A stretch of DNA of 60,265 nt from Streptomyces sp. WM4235. Its GTDB lineage: Bacteria; Actinomycetota; Actinomycetes; Streptomycetales; Streptomycetaceae. Where the stretch lies: NCBI RefSeq assembly GCF_001279725.1, contig NZ_LGDE01000315.1, forward strand, positions 1 to 60,265, given 5' to 3'. Below are positions 34,795 to 43,083 of this stretch, in pieces. The notes under the pieces are model-generated. The model was not told the DNA's origin and did no database searches. It worked only from the letters and a program-made list of their open reading frames with translations. The position numbers were made by a program, and so were the translations under genes. Positions within the stretch are counted from its first letter, which is position 1. Every line of letters begins with the position of its first letter.

Positions 34795-36135
34795 TCAGAG
34801 TTCGGCCGGGGTCGCGGCCGGCGTCCGCTCCGGCGTCGGCGCCTGGACCACCCCGGCGGGCTGGGCCGCCGGCACCTGGGCCGGGACCGGGGCCTCGACC
34901 ACGGCGACCGCCGGCGCCGCCGACTCGCCGACCTCGGGCAGGTTGCGCATCAGCAGCCAGTAGCCCAGCGCCGCCACCGTGCCCAGACCGGCGGTGCCGG
35001 CCCACAGCCAGGAAGCGCCGAACCGGTCGATCGTGAACCCCGCCATCAGGGGCGCCACCAGCGAGGCCACGGCCCAGGACAACGTGTACATGCCCTGGTA
35101 GCGGCCCCGGCCGTGCAGCGGGGACAGTCGGGCGACCAGCCCCATCTGCGTCGGCGAGTTCACGATCTCGGCCAGCGTCCACACGCACACGGCCAACCCC
35201 AGGCTCCACACGGCCCCGCCGAAGGCCGTCAGCGCGAACCCGTACCCGGCCAGCAGCGCCGACAGGACCAGCAGCATCTGCGGATCCCGGTGCTCGATGA
35301 ACCGGGTGACCGGGATCTGGAGCAACACGATCAGCACCCCGTTCACGGCGATGACGAGCCCGTAGTCACCCGTCGAGAATCCGGCCTCGCCCATGGCCAG
35401 CGGCAGTCCGAACGAGCCCTGCATGAAGATCAGCGAGATCAGGAACGACAGCCCGACCACACCCATGAACCGGCCGTCCCGCAGCACCGTCCCCATCCCG
35501 ATCTCCGGCTCGGCCGCCGCCTTCTCCGCGGCGCTCTTCTCCGGCCGGGACTCGGGCAGCTTCACGAACACCAGCACCGCGCACACCAGGGTCAGCGCGG
35601 CCTCGCCCAGGAACCCGGCGAGGTAGCTGTACTCGGCGATGAACCCCGCCACCGTCGCGGACACGGCGAAGCCCAGGTTGATCGCCCAGTAGTTCAGCGC
35701 GAAGGCCCGGACCCGGTCCTCCGGCCGCGCGAGGTCCGCCATCATCGCCTGCACCGCCGGGCGCGAGGCGTTCGAGGTCATGCCCACCAGCAGGGCCACC
35801 GCGGCAATCGCCGCCGGGTGTTCCATGCAGCCGAGCAGTGCCACCGAGAACGCCGTAGACGCCTGCGCCGCCACCAGCGTCGGCCGCCGTCCCAGCCGGT
35901 CGGTCATCACCCCCGCGACCAGCGAGGACACCACACCGCCCAGCCCGTGCAGGGCCACCACCAGACCGGCGAACGAGCCCGAGTAGCCCCGCTCCAAGGT
36001 CAGGTACAACGTCATGAACGTCGCGACGAACGCCCCGAGCCGGTTGACGAGGGTGCTCGTCCACAGCCACCAGAACGCGCGCGGAAGACCCCCCACGCTT
36101 TCCCGGGCAATCCGCGTCAAACGGCCTGTGAACAT
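34795..36135 (-). CDS. MFS transporter
   Basis: 446 aa with 12 predicted membrane helices. The MFS loop 2-3 motif is GVMTDRLGRRPTLVAAQ and the gene begins MFTGRLTRIARESVGGLP. A cytoplasmic loop in the middle is acidic/alanine-rich (ESRPEKSAAEKAAAEPE) and the C-terminus is Ala/Pro/Val-rich. Drug or metabolite export is likely from the family; no substrate can be read. It is divergent from gpmA. Confidence 0.9.
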   Translation of the reverse strand: MFTGRLTRIARESVGGLPRAFWWLWTSTLVNRLGAFVATFMTLYLTLERGYSGSFAGLVVALHGLGGVVSSLVAGVMTDRLGRRPTLVAAQASTAFSVALLGCMEHPAAIAAVALLVGMTSNASRPAVQAMMADLARPEDRVRAFALNYWAINLGFAVSATVAGFIAEYSYLAGFLGEAALTLVCAVLVFVKLPESRPEKSAAEKAAAEPEIGMGTVLRDGRFMGVVGLSFLISLIFMQGSFGLPLAMGEAGFSTGDYGLVIAVNGVLIVLLQIPVTRFIEHRDPQMLLVLSALLAGYGFALTAFGGAVWSLGLAVCVWTLAEIVNSPTQMGLVARLSPLHGRGRYQGMYTLSWAVASLVAPLMAGFTIDRFGASWLWAGTAGLGTVAALGYWLLMRNLPEVGESAAPAVAVVEAPVPAQVPAAQPAGVVQAPTPERTPAATPAEL

Positions 36136-36342
36136 ACGGATTCCCCCAGGATATGTAAGTGTCTCTACGGCTTTCCGCATGCTACGAACGTCCGTGGTGC
36201 CCCGCCAGTCAATTGACGCCGAACGTCAAACGACCCCCTCCCGAGTACCGAACGAGCGGGTCCCCGCGGCCCGTACGAAAGCCCCCCGAGCCCCCTGGAC
36301 ACCGCGCGCGAGCGCCCCGGGGCGTCCATTAGGCTCGTACGC

Positions 36343-37104
36343 ATGGCCGACGCACCGTACAAGCTGATCCTCCTCCGCCACGGCGAGAGCGAGTGGAACG
36401 CGAAGAACCTGTTCACCGGCTGGGTGGACGTCAATCTCAACGAGAAGGGCGAGAAGGAGGCGGTCCGCGGCGGTGAGCTGCTCAAGGACGCCGGCCTGCT
36501 CCCCGACGTCGTGCACACCTCGCTCCAGAAGCGCGCGATCCGCACCGCGCAGATGGCGCTCGAGGCAGCCGACCGTCACTGGATCCCCGTCCACCGCTCC
36601 TGGCGCCTGAACGAGCGCCACTACGGCGCCCTCCAGGGCAAGGACAAGGCCCAGACCCTCGCCGAGTTCGGCGAGGAGCAGTTCATGCTGTGGCGCCGCT
36701 CGTACGACACCCCGCCGCCGGCCCTCCAGGACGGCACGGAGTACTCGCAGTCCGAGGACCCGCGCTACGCGACCATCCCGCCGGAGCTGCGCCCGAAGAC
36801 CGAGTGCCTCAAGGACGTCGTCGTCCGCATGCTGCCGTACTGGTACGACGGCATCGTCCCGGACCTGCTCGCCGGCCGCACCGTCCTGGTCGCCGCGCAC
36901 GGCAACTCGCTGCGCGCCCTGGTCAAGCACCTGGACGGCATCTCCGACGAGGACATCGCGGGCCTCAACATCCCGACCGGCATCCCGCTCGCCTACGAGC
37001 TGGACGCCGAGTTCAAGCCCCTCAACCCGGGCGGCACCTACCTCGACCCGGCCGCCGCCGCGGCCGCCATCGAGGCCGTCAAGAACCAGGGCAAGAAGAA
37101 GTAG
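36343..37104 (+). CDS. gpmA: 2,3-bisphosphoglycerate-dependent phosphoglycerate mutase
   Basis: Interconverts 3- and 2-phosphoglycerate in glycolysis. 253 aa; the catalytic His13 is in [18 protein letters not shown], further active-site motifs are [15 protein letters not shown] and [12 protein letters not shown] (second His near residue 187). The start follows TAGGCT (36330-36335) by 7 nt with no ribosome binding site, so it is probably leaderless. A strong terminator follows. Confidence 0.97.
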   Translation: MADAPYKLILLRHGESEWNAKNLFTGWVDVNLNEKGEKEAVRGGELLKDAGLLPDVVHTSLQKRAIRTAQMALEAADRHWIPVHRSWRLNERHYGALQGKDKAQTLAEFGEEQFMLWRRSYDTPPPALQDGTEYSQSEDPRYATIPPELRPKTECLKDVVVRMLPYWYDGIVPDLLAGRTVLVAAHGNSLRALVKHLDGISDEDIAGLNIPTGIPLAYELDAEFKPLNPGGTYLDPAAAAAAIEAVKNQGKKK

Positions 37105-37121
37105 TCCCAAGCCACGAACAG

Positions 37122-37154
37122 CCCCCCGTCCGCCGTTTCCCGGCGGACGGGGGG
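37122..37154 (+). terminator. Hairpin terminator after gpmA
   Basis: Perfect 14-bp stem (37122-37135 with 37141-37154, loop TTTCC), followed by TTTCTC. Confidence 0.9.
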
Positions 37155-37196
37155 TTTCTCGTCGTACGGCCCCCTCTTCCTCCTAAGCTCCCGCAC

Positions 37197-37451
37197 ATGA
37201 GTACGAGTTCTCCGCAGGGCAAGTCAGAGGCACCGCACTCCGTGTCCGTGGCCGGGGCGGTGCCGCGCGAGGACGGCCGGCTCCTGGCGATCCGTCGCGC
37301 GGACAGCGGGACGTGGGAACTGCCGGGCGGAGTCCTCGAAGTCAGCGAGTCCCCGGAGGTCTACGCGGTCCGGCTCCCGGACGCCCTGGACGGTGCGGGC
37401 CCCCACGTCCGCAGCCATGACGGCAGGCGCCCGACGGGAACCTCCGTATGA
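37197..37451 (+). pseudogene. Truncated NUDIX hydrolase gene
   Basis: 84 codons. The N-terminal NUDIX fold is recognisable: SVSVAGAVPREDGRLLAIRR and SGTWELPGGVLEVSESPE. After the start of the NUDIX box, where A-x-x-R-E-x-x-E-E-x-G is expected, it reads VYAVRLPDALDG and diverges, losing the catalytic glutamates and the second half of the fold. A TAAGCT -10 lies 7 nt before the ATG, so the remnant may still be transcribed and drive the next gene, whose ATG overlaps its stop. Confidence 0.75.
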
Positions 37452-37816
37452 CGTCCTCGCCCGCGGCGGGAGGTGCGCCGCGAAAGTTGAGCGAGCTGCA
37501 CGACGTCCACGACTTCCTGGATGAGGTACGCCTACGACCGGGCATGCACCTGCGTCCCCCCTTCCCGCTCCGGGATCTCCAATCGATCCTCTACGGGTAC
37601 CGCGTCGCCACCGAGGTACACGGCGCACCAAGCATGGGGATCTTCGAGCACTTCGGCCCCTTCGGCGAATGGTTGTGGCCTCGGCTCGACATGCGGTACC
37701 CAAGCGCCCTGGGCTGGGCGGTGGAGATCGAGCGAGCAGCCGAAGCGGCGGGCACGCCGGCCGTGGAGTTGTTCTTCGAGCTCCTCGACGAGTTCCGTGC
37801 CGAGACCGGGCCCTGA
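37448..37816 (+). CDS. Unknown small protein coupled to the NUDIX remnant
   Basis: 122 aa, soluble, acidic. It begins MTSSPAAGGAPRKLSELHD; the core LRPGMHLRPPFPLRDLQSIL, YRVATEVHG and the FGPFGEWLWPR segment resemble hypothetical Streptomyces proteins in the same size range, but I do not recognise a named family. ATG overlaps the stop of the truncated NUDIX frame (ATGA), so translation is probably coupled. Its codon use is slightly less GC-biased than its neighbours. Confidence 0.65.
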   Translation: MTSSPAAGGAPRKLSELHDVHDFLDEVRLRPGMHLRPPFPLRDLQSILYGYRVATEVHGAPSMGIFEHFGPFGEWLWPRLDMRYPSALGWAVEIERAAEAAGTPAVELFFELLDEFRAETGP

Positions 37817-37885
37817 GGGTTTCCCGGACCCGCTCGGCGGCGACGCTCGCGCCTTCGGCCCGCTCCGCGTGCCGTGCAAGCCCGT

Positions 37886-38083
37886 TCAGTGGTCGTCGAG
37901 CGCCACGGCGAACGCGTCGGGCTGTTCGCGCCGGAGGACATCACATCGGTCGTGGTAGACCAGGACGGCTTCCTGGAGGGAGCGTCCGAGGTGCTCGTGG
38001 ATGGTCTTGATCGCGGAGATGGTGCGGCCCGCGAGGATCTCACTGTCGGCGATGGTCAGTGGCGCCGGGACGTTTTCCTTCAT
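37886..38083 (-). CDS. Small protein with L7/L12-like helix pattern
   Basis: 65 aa from MKENVPAPL (the frame is open to 38197). The segment GRTISAIKTIHEHLGRSLQEA resembles the K-x-x-V-I-K-x-[LIV]-R-E-x-T-G-L-G-L-K-E-A helix of ribosomal protein L7/L12, and the tail YHDRCDVLRREQPDAFA recalls a family of short Streptomyces hypotheticals. No ribosome binding site is clear. Function unknown; the L7/L12 resemblance may be only structural. Confidence 0.55.
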   Translation of the reverse strand: MKENVPAPLTIADSEILAGRTISAIKTIHEHLGRSLQEAVLVYHDRCDVLRREQPDAFAVALDDH

Positions 38084-38508
38084 GCGGGCAAGATCGCATG
38101 CGGAAGTGGTGGAGCGCAGCCGAGATTCGGGGGTGCGGGGCCCGCCGGGCAGTCCGCCGGGCAGTCCGCGGGGCAGGGCGTCGCCCCCTGGCCTCACGGC
38201 CTGTGGCGGTCCGAGGCGGAGCGGCGGCGCAGGGAGAAGCGGGACACCTGTCCACCGGGTCGGGATCGGCCCCTTCGCGCACGAACCCTCTCACCGAGGC
38301 GACCGTGGCCACACCGGCGAACACCGAACAGCGCGAAGACCCACCAGAAGCGCGCGAAGAAGTCCACGCGTCGAACCTGGGGCACACGGGGATCCGTACA
38401 TGGCATCCGAGTGAACTCGACTCCCTGCCAAGGGAGTTCGCGTGCACGAAGGACCCCGTCCGACGGGGTCGGACGGGGCCCTCGCATACGTGGATCCGGC
38501 GGGCGGGG
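38084..38508. other. Intergenic region with hairpins
   Basis: 425 bp with no supported gene. It contains a triplicated GGGCAGTCCGC-like run (38147-38176), a hairpin ACTCCCT/AGGGAGT (38420-38426, 38431-38437), and GACCCCG/CGGGGTC (38452-38458, 38464-38470), which can terminate the cysteine-rich gene on the minus strand. A 97-codon minus-strand frame (38194-38487) lacks a ribosome binding site and any family resemblance. Confidence 0.45.
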
Positions 38509-38658
38509 TCAGCCGCCGCACTGGCAGGGGGCGCCGGACTGGCAGCCGCAGCCGCAGCCCGAGCCGCACCCGCAGGCCGCGAGCAACGGAAGGCGGAGCG
38601 GCTCCCGGGGCTGCGGCTGCTCGTGTTCCGGGGTGATGGGGACGGGGGAATCGGACAT
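38509..38658 (-). CDS. 49-aa cysteine-rich protein
   Basis: Start ATG at 38658 with a strong ribosome binding site (GAGGAGG, 6 nt spacing). The N-terminal half is ordinary (MSDSPVPITPEHEQPQP, then LRLPLLAA); the last 21 residues hold seven cysteines in C-G repeats (CGCGSGCGCGC, then CQCGG). The pattern is metallothionein-like; soft-metal (Cu, Zn, Cd) binding is an inference, and a modified-peptide precursor is an alternative. It is on the same strand as phoU, 197 bp downstream, with three 8-bp repeats in the gap. Confidence 0.75.
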   Translation of the reverse strand: MSDSPVPITPEHEQPQPREPLRLPLLAACGCGSGCGCGCQSGAPCQCGG

Positions 38659-38707
38659 GGATCCTCCTCGCAGGCGGCGTGCGCACAGGTCGTCGTCGTA
38701 CGGCGTG

Positions 38708-38731
38708 GTGCCTTCGTGCCTTCGTGCCTTC
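38708..38731 (-). repeat. Three 8-bp repeats upstream of the Cys-rich gene
   Basis: GTGCCTTC three times in a row (GAAGGCAC on the coding strand), about 50-73 bp before the start of the cysteine-rich gene. It may be an operator or simple slippage. Confidence 0.75.
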
Positions 38732-38855
38732 GCCTCATTCATGCCCAGCCGCACCGGCGCGTCAACGGCGCATTGGGGCTCGCCCCGACCAGACGGCACC
38801 CCGCCCCCGACTCGACGACGCCCCGCCCCCGACCCCGTCCGGCCGGTCACACGCG

Positions 38856-39533
38856 TCAGATGCCCTCCACCTGCGTGGGCTGCTGGAGCTCGTCCGCGTG
38901 TTCGCCCGTCACCAGGTACACGACGCGCTTCGCGACCGACACCGCGTGGTCCGCGAACCGCTCGTAGTACCGGCCCAGCAGCGTCACGTCGACGGCCGTC
39001 TCGATGCCGTGCTTCCAGCGGTCGTCCATCAGGTGCTGGAACAGCGTGCGGTGCAACTGGTCCATCTCGTCGTCGTCCTGCTCCAGTTGGAGGGCCAGGT
39101 CGACGTCCTTCGTGATGATGACCTCGGCCGCCTTCGCCATCAGGCGCTGCGCCAACTGGCCCATCTCCAGGATGGTCGCGTGCAGGTCACGCGGTACCGC
39201 CGTGTCCGGGAAGCGCAGCCGCGCCAGCTTCGCCACGTGCTGCGCCAGGTCGCCGGAGCGCTCCAGGTCGGCGCTCATCCGCAGCGAGGTCACGACGATG
39301 CGCAGGTCGGTGGCGACCGGCTGCTGCCGGGCCAGCAGGGCGATGGCCCGCGCCTCCAGGTCGTGCTGGAGGTCGTCGACCTTCTGGTCCCCGGCGATGA
39401 CGCTCTCGGCCAGCTTCAGGTCGGCGTCGAGCATGGAGGTCGTGGCCCGCCCGATCGCGGAACCGACGAGCCGGGCCATCTCGACCAGGCTTTCTCCGAT
39501 CGAGTCCAGTTCCTCGTGGTACGCGTCGCGCAT
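38856..39533 (-). CDS. phoU: PhoU, phosphate-signalling regulator
   Basis: 225 aa in two three-helix bundles. Each carries a metal-binding E/D-x-x-x-D motif: SADLERSGDLAQHVAKLA in the first bundle and RYYERFADHAVSVAKRV in the second. PhoU links the Pst transporter to the PhoR sensor. GAGAGAGGGACCACC precedes the ATG, a normal ribosome binding site, unlike the divergent phoR. The intergenic region holds PHO-box units. No pst genes are adjacent. Confidence 0.95.
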   Translation of the reverse strand: MRDAYHEELDSIGESLVEMARLVGSAIGRATTSMLDADLKLAESVIAGDQKVDDLQHDLEARAIALLARQQPVATDLRIVVTSLRMSADLERSGDLAQHVAKLARLRFPDTAVPRDLHATILEMGQLAQRLMAKAAEVIITKDVDLALQLEQDDDEMDQLHRTLFQHLMDDRWKHGIETAVDVTLLGRYYERFADHAVSVAKRVVYLVTGEHADELQQPTQVEGI

Positions 39534-39661
39534 GGTGGTCCCTCTCTCGACTGCTCGCCCGCTGATGTCGCGGACTCTTACTACTACTGCCCTATCGCTG
39601 CGTGGCTTCTTGCCTCACGTTGCCACGGTGGGCCTCGAACGCGTCCGACTCCGGCACCGCA

Positions 39662-39690
39662 AGTGAATCAACCCCGTCGCCAGGGTGAAC
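39662..39690. promoter_or_regulatory. PHO-box units between phoU and phoR
   Basis: On the minus strand GTTCACC (39684-39690) and ATTCACT (39662-39668) lie 22 bp apart, two 11-bp turns; the unit between is poorly conserved. The PHO-box direct-repeat consensus is GTTCACC. Position fits PhoP autoregulation of phoU and phoRP. Confidence 0.65.
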
Positions 39691-39763
39691 TCTGGGCGAC
39701 GAGTGTTCGAGCTGCCACCCGAACGGCTGTGGAAGTGTCGTTGCACCTGCTTAACCTGGGTGC

Positions 39764-41002
39764 ATGGACGTGAACGCGGCGGTCGCCGCAGCTGCAGCGA
39801 TTGCCGGTCTTTGCACCGGTGTGATCGCGATGCTGGCGTTCCGCTGGAGCGAGCGCGACCAGGCCCGCCCCACCCGGAGCTCCATGCGCCCCGACATCAA
39901 CGCGGTGCTCCCGCCCGGCGTGGACACCGTGCTCTCCGTGCTCCGCTCCTCCGCCGTCGTCCTCGACGAGGGTGACGCGGTGGTCAAGGCCAGCTCGGCG
40001 GCGTACGCGCTGGGGCTGGTCCGCGGCGGCAAGCTCGCCGTGGAACCCATGCTCCACATGGCGCGCGACACCCGCCGGGACGGCGAGATACGACAGATCG
40101 AACTGGACCTGCCCCGCCGCGGCACCGGCCGCGGCGAGGCCCTCGCGGTCTCCGCCCGAGTGGCGCCGCTCGGCTCCCGCCTGGTGCTGCTGCTCGTCGA
40201 GGACCTCACCGAGGCCCGCCGCATCGAGGCGGTGCGCCGCGACTTCGTCGCGAACGTGTCGCACGAGCTGAAGACCCCCGTCGGGGCGATCTCCCTCCTC
40301 TCGGAGGCGGTCATGGACGCCTGCGACGACCCCGAGGCGGTCAGCCGCTTCGCGGGCCGGATGCAGATCGAGTCCACCCGCCTGATCAACCTCGTACAGG
40401 AGCTCATCGACCTCTCCCGGGTGCAGAACGACGAGGCCCTGGAGGACGCCGAGCCCGTGCGGGTGGACACCCTCGTGGCCGAGGCCATCGACCGCTGTCG
40501 GCACACGGCCACCTCCAAGCAGATCACCATGGCCGCCGGCGGCACCGCCGAACTGCGGGTGTGGGGACATCGGGGGCAGCTGGCGGCGGCCCTCGGAAAC
40601 CTGGTGGAGAACGCCGTCAACTACAGCCCGGCCCGGACCCGCGTCGGCATCGCCGCGCGCCGGGTCACCGCGCCGGGAGGAGACTTGATCGAGATAGCCG
40701 TGACCGACCAGGGCATCGGCATCCCGGAGAAGGACCGCGAACGTGTCTTCGAGCGCTTCTACCGCGTGGACCCGGCCCGCTCCCGCGCCACGGGAGGAAC
40801 CGGACTGGGTCTCGCGATCGTGAAGCACGTGGCGGCATCGCACGGCGGGGAGGTGTCGGTGTGGAGCTCCGAGGGCCAGGGCTCCACGTTCACCCTGCGC
40901 CTGCCCGAAGCGGCCGCGCAGGCCCCTGCGACGGCCCCCGCACCCGCCCGACCCCTGCTTGAAACAGAAACAGCCATCCCTGCCCCGGAGGTCCTTCCGT
41001 GA
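39764..41002 (+). CDS. phoR: PhoR, phosphate sensor kinase
   Basis: 412 aa. It has one N-terminal membrane helix (AAVAAAAAIAGLCTGVIAML), a PAS-like cytoplasmic sensor (about 45-150), the HisKA box RRDFVANVSHELKTPVGAIS with the phosphorylated His, N box LGNLVENAVNYSP, and VTDQGIGIPEKDRERVFERF with GGTGLGLAIVKH. The single-helix, PAS-only sensing part matches actinobacterial PhoR. The ATG follows TAACCT (39752-39757) by 6 nt with no ribosome binding site (leaderless type). The end overlaps phoP by 4 bp. Confidence 0.96.
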   Translation: MDVNAAVAAAAAIAGLCTGVIAMLAFRWSERDQARPTRSSMRPDINAVLPPGVDTVLSVLRSSAVVLDEGDAVVKASSAAYALGLVRGGKLAVEPMLHMARDTRRDGEIRQIELDLPRRGTGRGEALAVSARVAPLGSRLVLLLVEDLTEARRIEAVRRDFVANVSHELKTPVGAISLLSEAVMDACDDPEAVSRFAGRMQIESTRLINLVQELIDLSRVQNDEALEDAEPVRVDTLVAEAIDRCRHTATSKQITMAAGGTAELRVWGHRGQLAAALGNLVENAVNYSPARTRVGIAARRVTAPGGDLIEIAVTDQGIGIPEKDRERVFERFYRVDPARSRATGGTGLGLAIVKHVAASHGGEVSVWSSEGQGSTFTLRLPEAAAQAPATAPAPARPLLETETAIPAPEVLP

Positions 41003-41679
41003 CCCGAGTGCTCGTCGTCGAGGATGAGGAATCCTTCAGCGACGCCCTGTCCTACATGCTCCGCAAGGAGGGCTTCGAGGTCGCCATCGCCGCGACCGGG
41101 CCCGACGGGCTCGACGAGTTCGAGCGCAACGGCGCCGACCTCGTCCTCCTCGACCTGATGCTCCCCGGCCTGCCCGGCACCGAGGTCTGCCGGCAGCTGC
41201 GCGGCCGTTCCAACGTCCCCGTGATCATGGTGACCGCCAAGGACAGCGAGATCGACAAGGTCGTCGGGTTGGAGATAGGAGCCGATGACTACGTCACCAA
41301 GCCCTTCTCCTCGCGGGAGCTGGTCGCCCGCATCCGCGCGGTGCTGCGGCGCCGCGGCGAGCCGGAGGAGGTCACCCCGGCGGCCCTGGAGGCCGGCCCG
41401 GTACGGATGGACGTCGACCGGCACGTGGTCACGGTCTCCGGCGGCAAGGTGGACCTCCCGCTCAAGGAGTTCGACCTGTTGGAGATGCTGCTGCGCAACG
41501 CGGGCCGCGTACTGACCCGCATGCAGCTCATCGACCGGGTCTGGGGCGCCGACTACGTCGGCGACACCAAGACCCTCGACGTCCACGTCAAGCGCCTGCG
41601 CGCCAAGATCGAGCCGGACCCGGGCGCCCCGCGCTACCTGGTCACCGTGCGCGGCCTCGGCTACAAGTTCGAGCCGTAG
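40999..41679 (+). CDS. phoP: PhoP, phosphate response regulator
   Basis: 226 aa, GTG start overlapping the phoR stop (GTGA). Receiver: VVEDEES, phosphoacceptor Asp in LVLLDLMLPGLPG, VTAKDS and YVTKPFSSRELVARI. Winged helix: LPLKEFDLLEMLLRNAGRVL and HVKRLRAKIE...VTVRGLGYKFEP. PhoP turns on phosphate scavenging and represses secondary metabolism and nitrogen genes, including glnR, during phosphate starvation in Streptomyces; ppk and the 5'-nucleotidase in this window are plausible targets. Confidence 0.97.
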   Translation: MTRVLVVEDEESFSDALSYMLRKEGFEVAIAATGPDGLDEFERNGADLVLLDLMLPGLPGTEVCRQLRGRSNVPVIMVTAKDSEIDKVVGLEIGADDYVTKPFSSRELVARIRAVLRRRGEPEEVTPAALEAGPVRMDVDRHVVTVSGGKVDLPLKEFDLLEMLLRNAGRVLTRMQLIDRVWGADYVGDTKTLDVHVKRLRAKIEPDPGAPRYLVTVRGLGYKFEP

Positions 41680-41723
41680 GCCGGCGCCTCCGACCCGACC
41701 CGGGTCGGACCGCGCAACGGGAA

Positions 41724-41769
41724 ACGGGAAGGGCCCCCGACCGCCGGAGCGGTCGGGGGCCCTTCCCGT
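41724..41769. terminator. Strong bidirectional terminator after phoP
   Basis: Perfect 21-bp stem (41724-41744 with 41749-41769, loop CGGA) between the convergent phoP and lipoprotein genes. Confidence 0.92.
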
Positions 41770-41792
41770 ACGTGCGTCGTGACGGCCGGGGC

Positions 41793-42470
41793 TCAGTGCC
41801 CGGCGCTCTGCGACGGGGAGCCCGAGGGCTTGCCCGAGGTCGCGCCCGACGGGGTGCCCGCGGCGGACCCGGAGGGGCCACCGGACGGGGTGCCCGAGGG
41901 GGATCCGGAGACGGTACCGGACGGGGAGGCCGACGGGCTCGGCGCGGCGGCCGGGGCCACGGTCGGGCCGTAGCCCGCGTACATGCCCGCGGCCGGGACG
42001 ACGAAGGCGTCCAGCGCCACGTCGCCGGTGCTGCTGAGCTGGAAGGTGACCTTCTGGACGTTTCCGTCCTCGACGGCCTCGCGGCCGCCCACGACCACGG
42101 CGGAGGCGTTGCCCGTGCCGCCCAGGACGACGGAGCCGCCGGCAGGCACGGTGATCTTGCCCGCGCCCTCGGCGTTCTTCAGGACGACCTTGCTCTTGCC
42201 ACCCGCGAGGGTGATGCCGTCAAGGGTCTGCGCCTGGGTGCCGGTGTTGAAGACCGTCGCCGAGACGGCCGCCGGGCCCTTCTTGTCCTGCTCGCTCTGG
42301 GTGATCACCAGGGCGTTCTGGATCTTGATGTCGCCCTTGGTGATGGCGGCGTTGTCCGGCTTGATCTCGAGGGTCTGGGCGTTGTTGCCCGCTCCGCATG
42401 CGGCGAGCGCAGCGATCGAGAAGACGACGGCGGTAGCGGCGAGGGCGCCGCGTCGAAGGCTGCGGCTCAC
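41793..42470 (-). CDS. DUF461-type lipoprotein
   Basis: 225 aa. Lipobox LAAC at about residue 24 after a short signal peptide. The middle (about 35-165) is a beta-sandwich of the DUF461/PCuAC-like kind (AAVSATVFNTGTQAQTLDG, VPAGGSVVLGGTGNASAVV) but no Met/His copper motif is evident. The C-terminal 55 residues are Ser/Pro/Gly repeats (SGSPSGTPSGGPSG), probably a cell-wall spacer. A hairpin (42544-42551 with 42559-42566) lies in its 5' leader. Next to phoP in other Streptomyces too (from memory), but no phosphate role is known. Confidence 0.85.
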   Translation of the reverse strand: MSRSLRRGALAATAVVFSIAALAACGAGNNAQTLEIKPDNAAITKGDIKIQNALVITQSEQDKKGPAAVSATVFNTGTQAQTLDGITLAGGKSKVVLKNAEGAGKITVPAGGSVVLGGTGNASAVVVGGREAVEDGNVQKVTFQLSSTGDVALDAFVVPAAGMYAGYGPTVAPAAAPSPSASPSGTVSGSPSGTPSGGPSGSAAGTPSGATSGKPSGSPSQSAGH

Positions 42471-43083
42471 GGCGGCGGCAACTCCTTGGACGTTCGGACG
42501 GAGGGTGGACGCCCCCAGCCAGTGCGCTGGGAGGTTCCCCCTGGGGCGGCTGAGGTAAAGCCGCCCTAAGGGTGTGTCAGCGCGCTTAGGTTACCGAGCC
42601 GCCGCCCCGCCCCCGCACCCGACCCTCCGCAGCGCGCCGGCCGCCCTGCGCCGGTTCCGCGATCACCCCGCGATCTTCGGGGGATCCGCCCGTGATCTCG
42701 CATTCCCCATATCGCGCGCCGGCCGTTCGATGATCAATTCCGGGATTCCTTCGAACACCCCTCGATGATCAATTCGGGATTGGGCCGGAACCGCCCCGTA
42801 CACCAGCCCGCCAGTCGAACGGAGTAGTCGGGTTTTCGGTTACCGAAACGGGCAAAACGGGATGTACGTCACACTGGACGGGGCGTCTGTCAGGTGTAAC
42901 GTGGCCGTTTCTCCTGGTCCGCACAGCGCCTCCGACCTGCGAATACCCCCTTCCGGAAGTCCTTCGCAGCACGTTCGCCTCGCTGTTGTCAAGCCCCGAG
43001 ATGTGCCCTGACCTGCGAAAACGCCATTCATAACAGTCCGTTCTCGTGTTACCCTGGATAGCCACGGAAGGGGTACCTGTCAC
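42471..43083. other. Long intergenic region before carD
   Basis: 613 bp, less GC-rich on the right. It holds the lipoprotein promoter and leader hairpin, a 20-bp direct repeat at 42727-42781, and the carD promoter zone: TACCCT at 43050-43055 and GGAAGGGG at 43065-43072 as ribosome binding site. No gene is supported. Confidence 0.5.
42727..42781 (+). repeat. Imperfect 20-bp direct repeat
   Basis: TCGATGATCAATTC followed by CGGGATT (42727-42747) recurs as TCGATGATCAATTCGGGATT (42762-42781), differing by one base insertion. It is AT-rich for this chromosome and 300 bp upstream of carD. Confidence 0.75.

Noticed and set aside
38194..38487. 97-codon minus-strand frame
   Set aside because: Contains the terminator-like hairpins, lacks a ribosome binding site, Arg-rich low-complexity translation.
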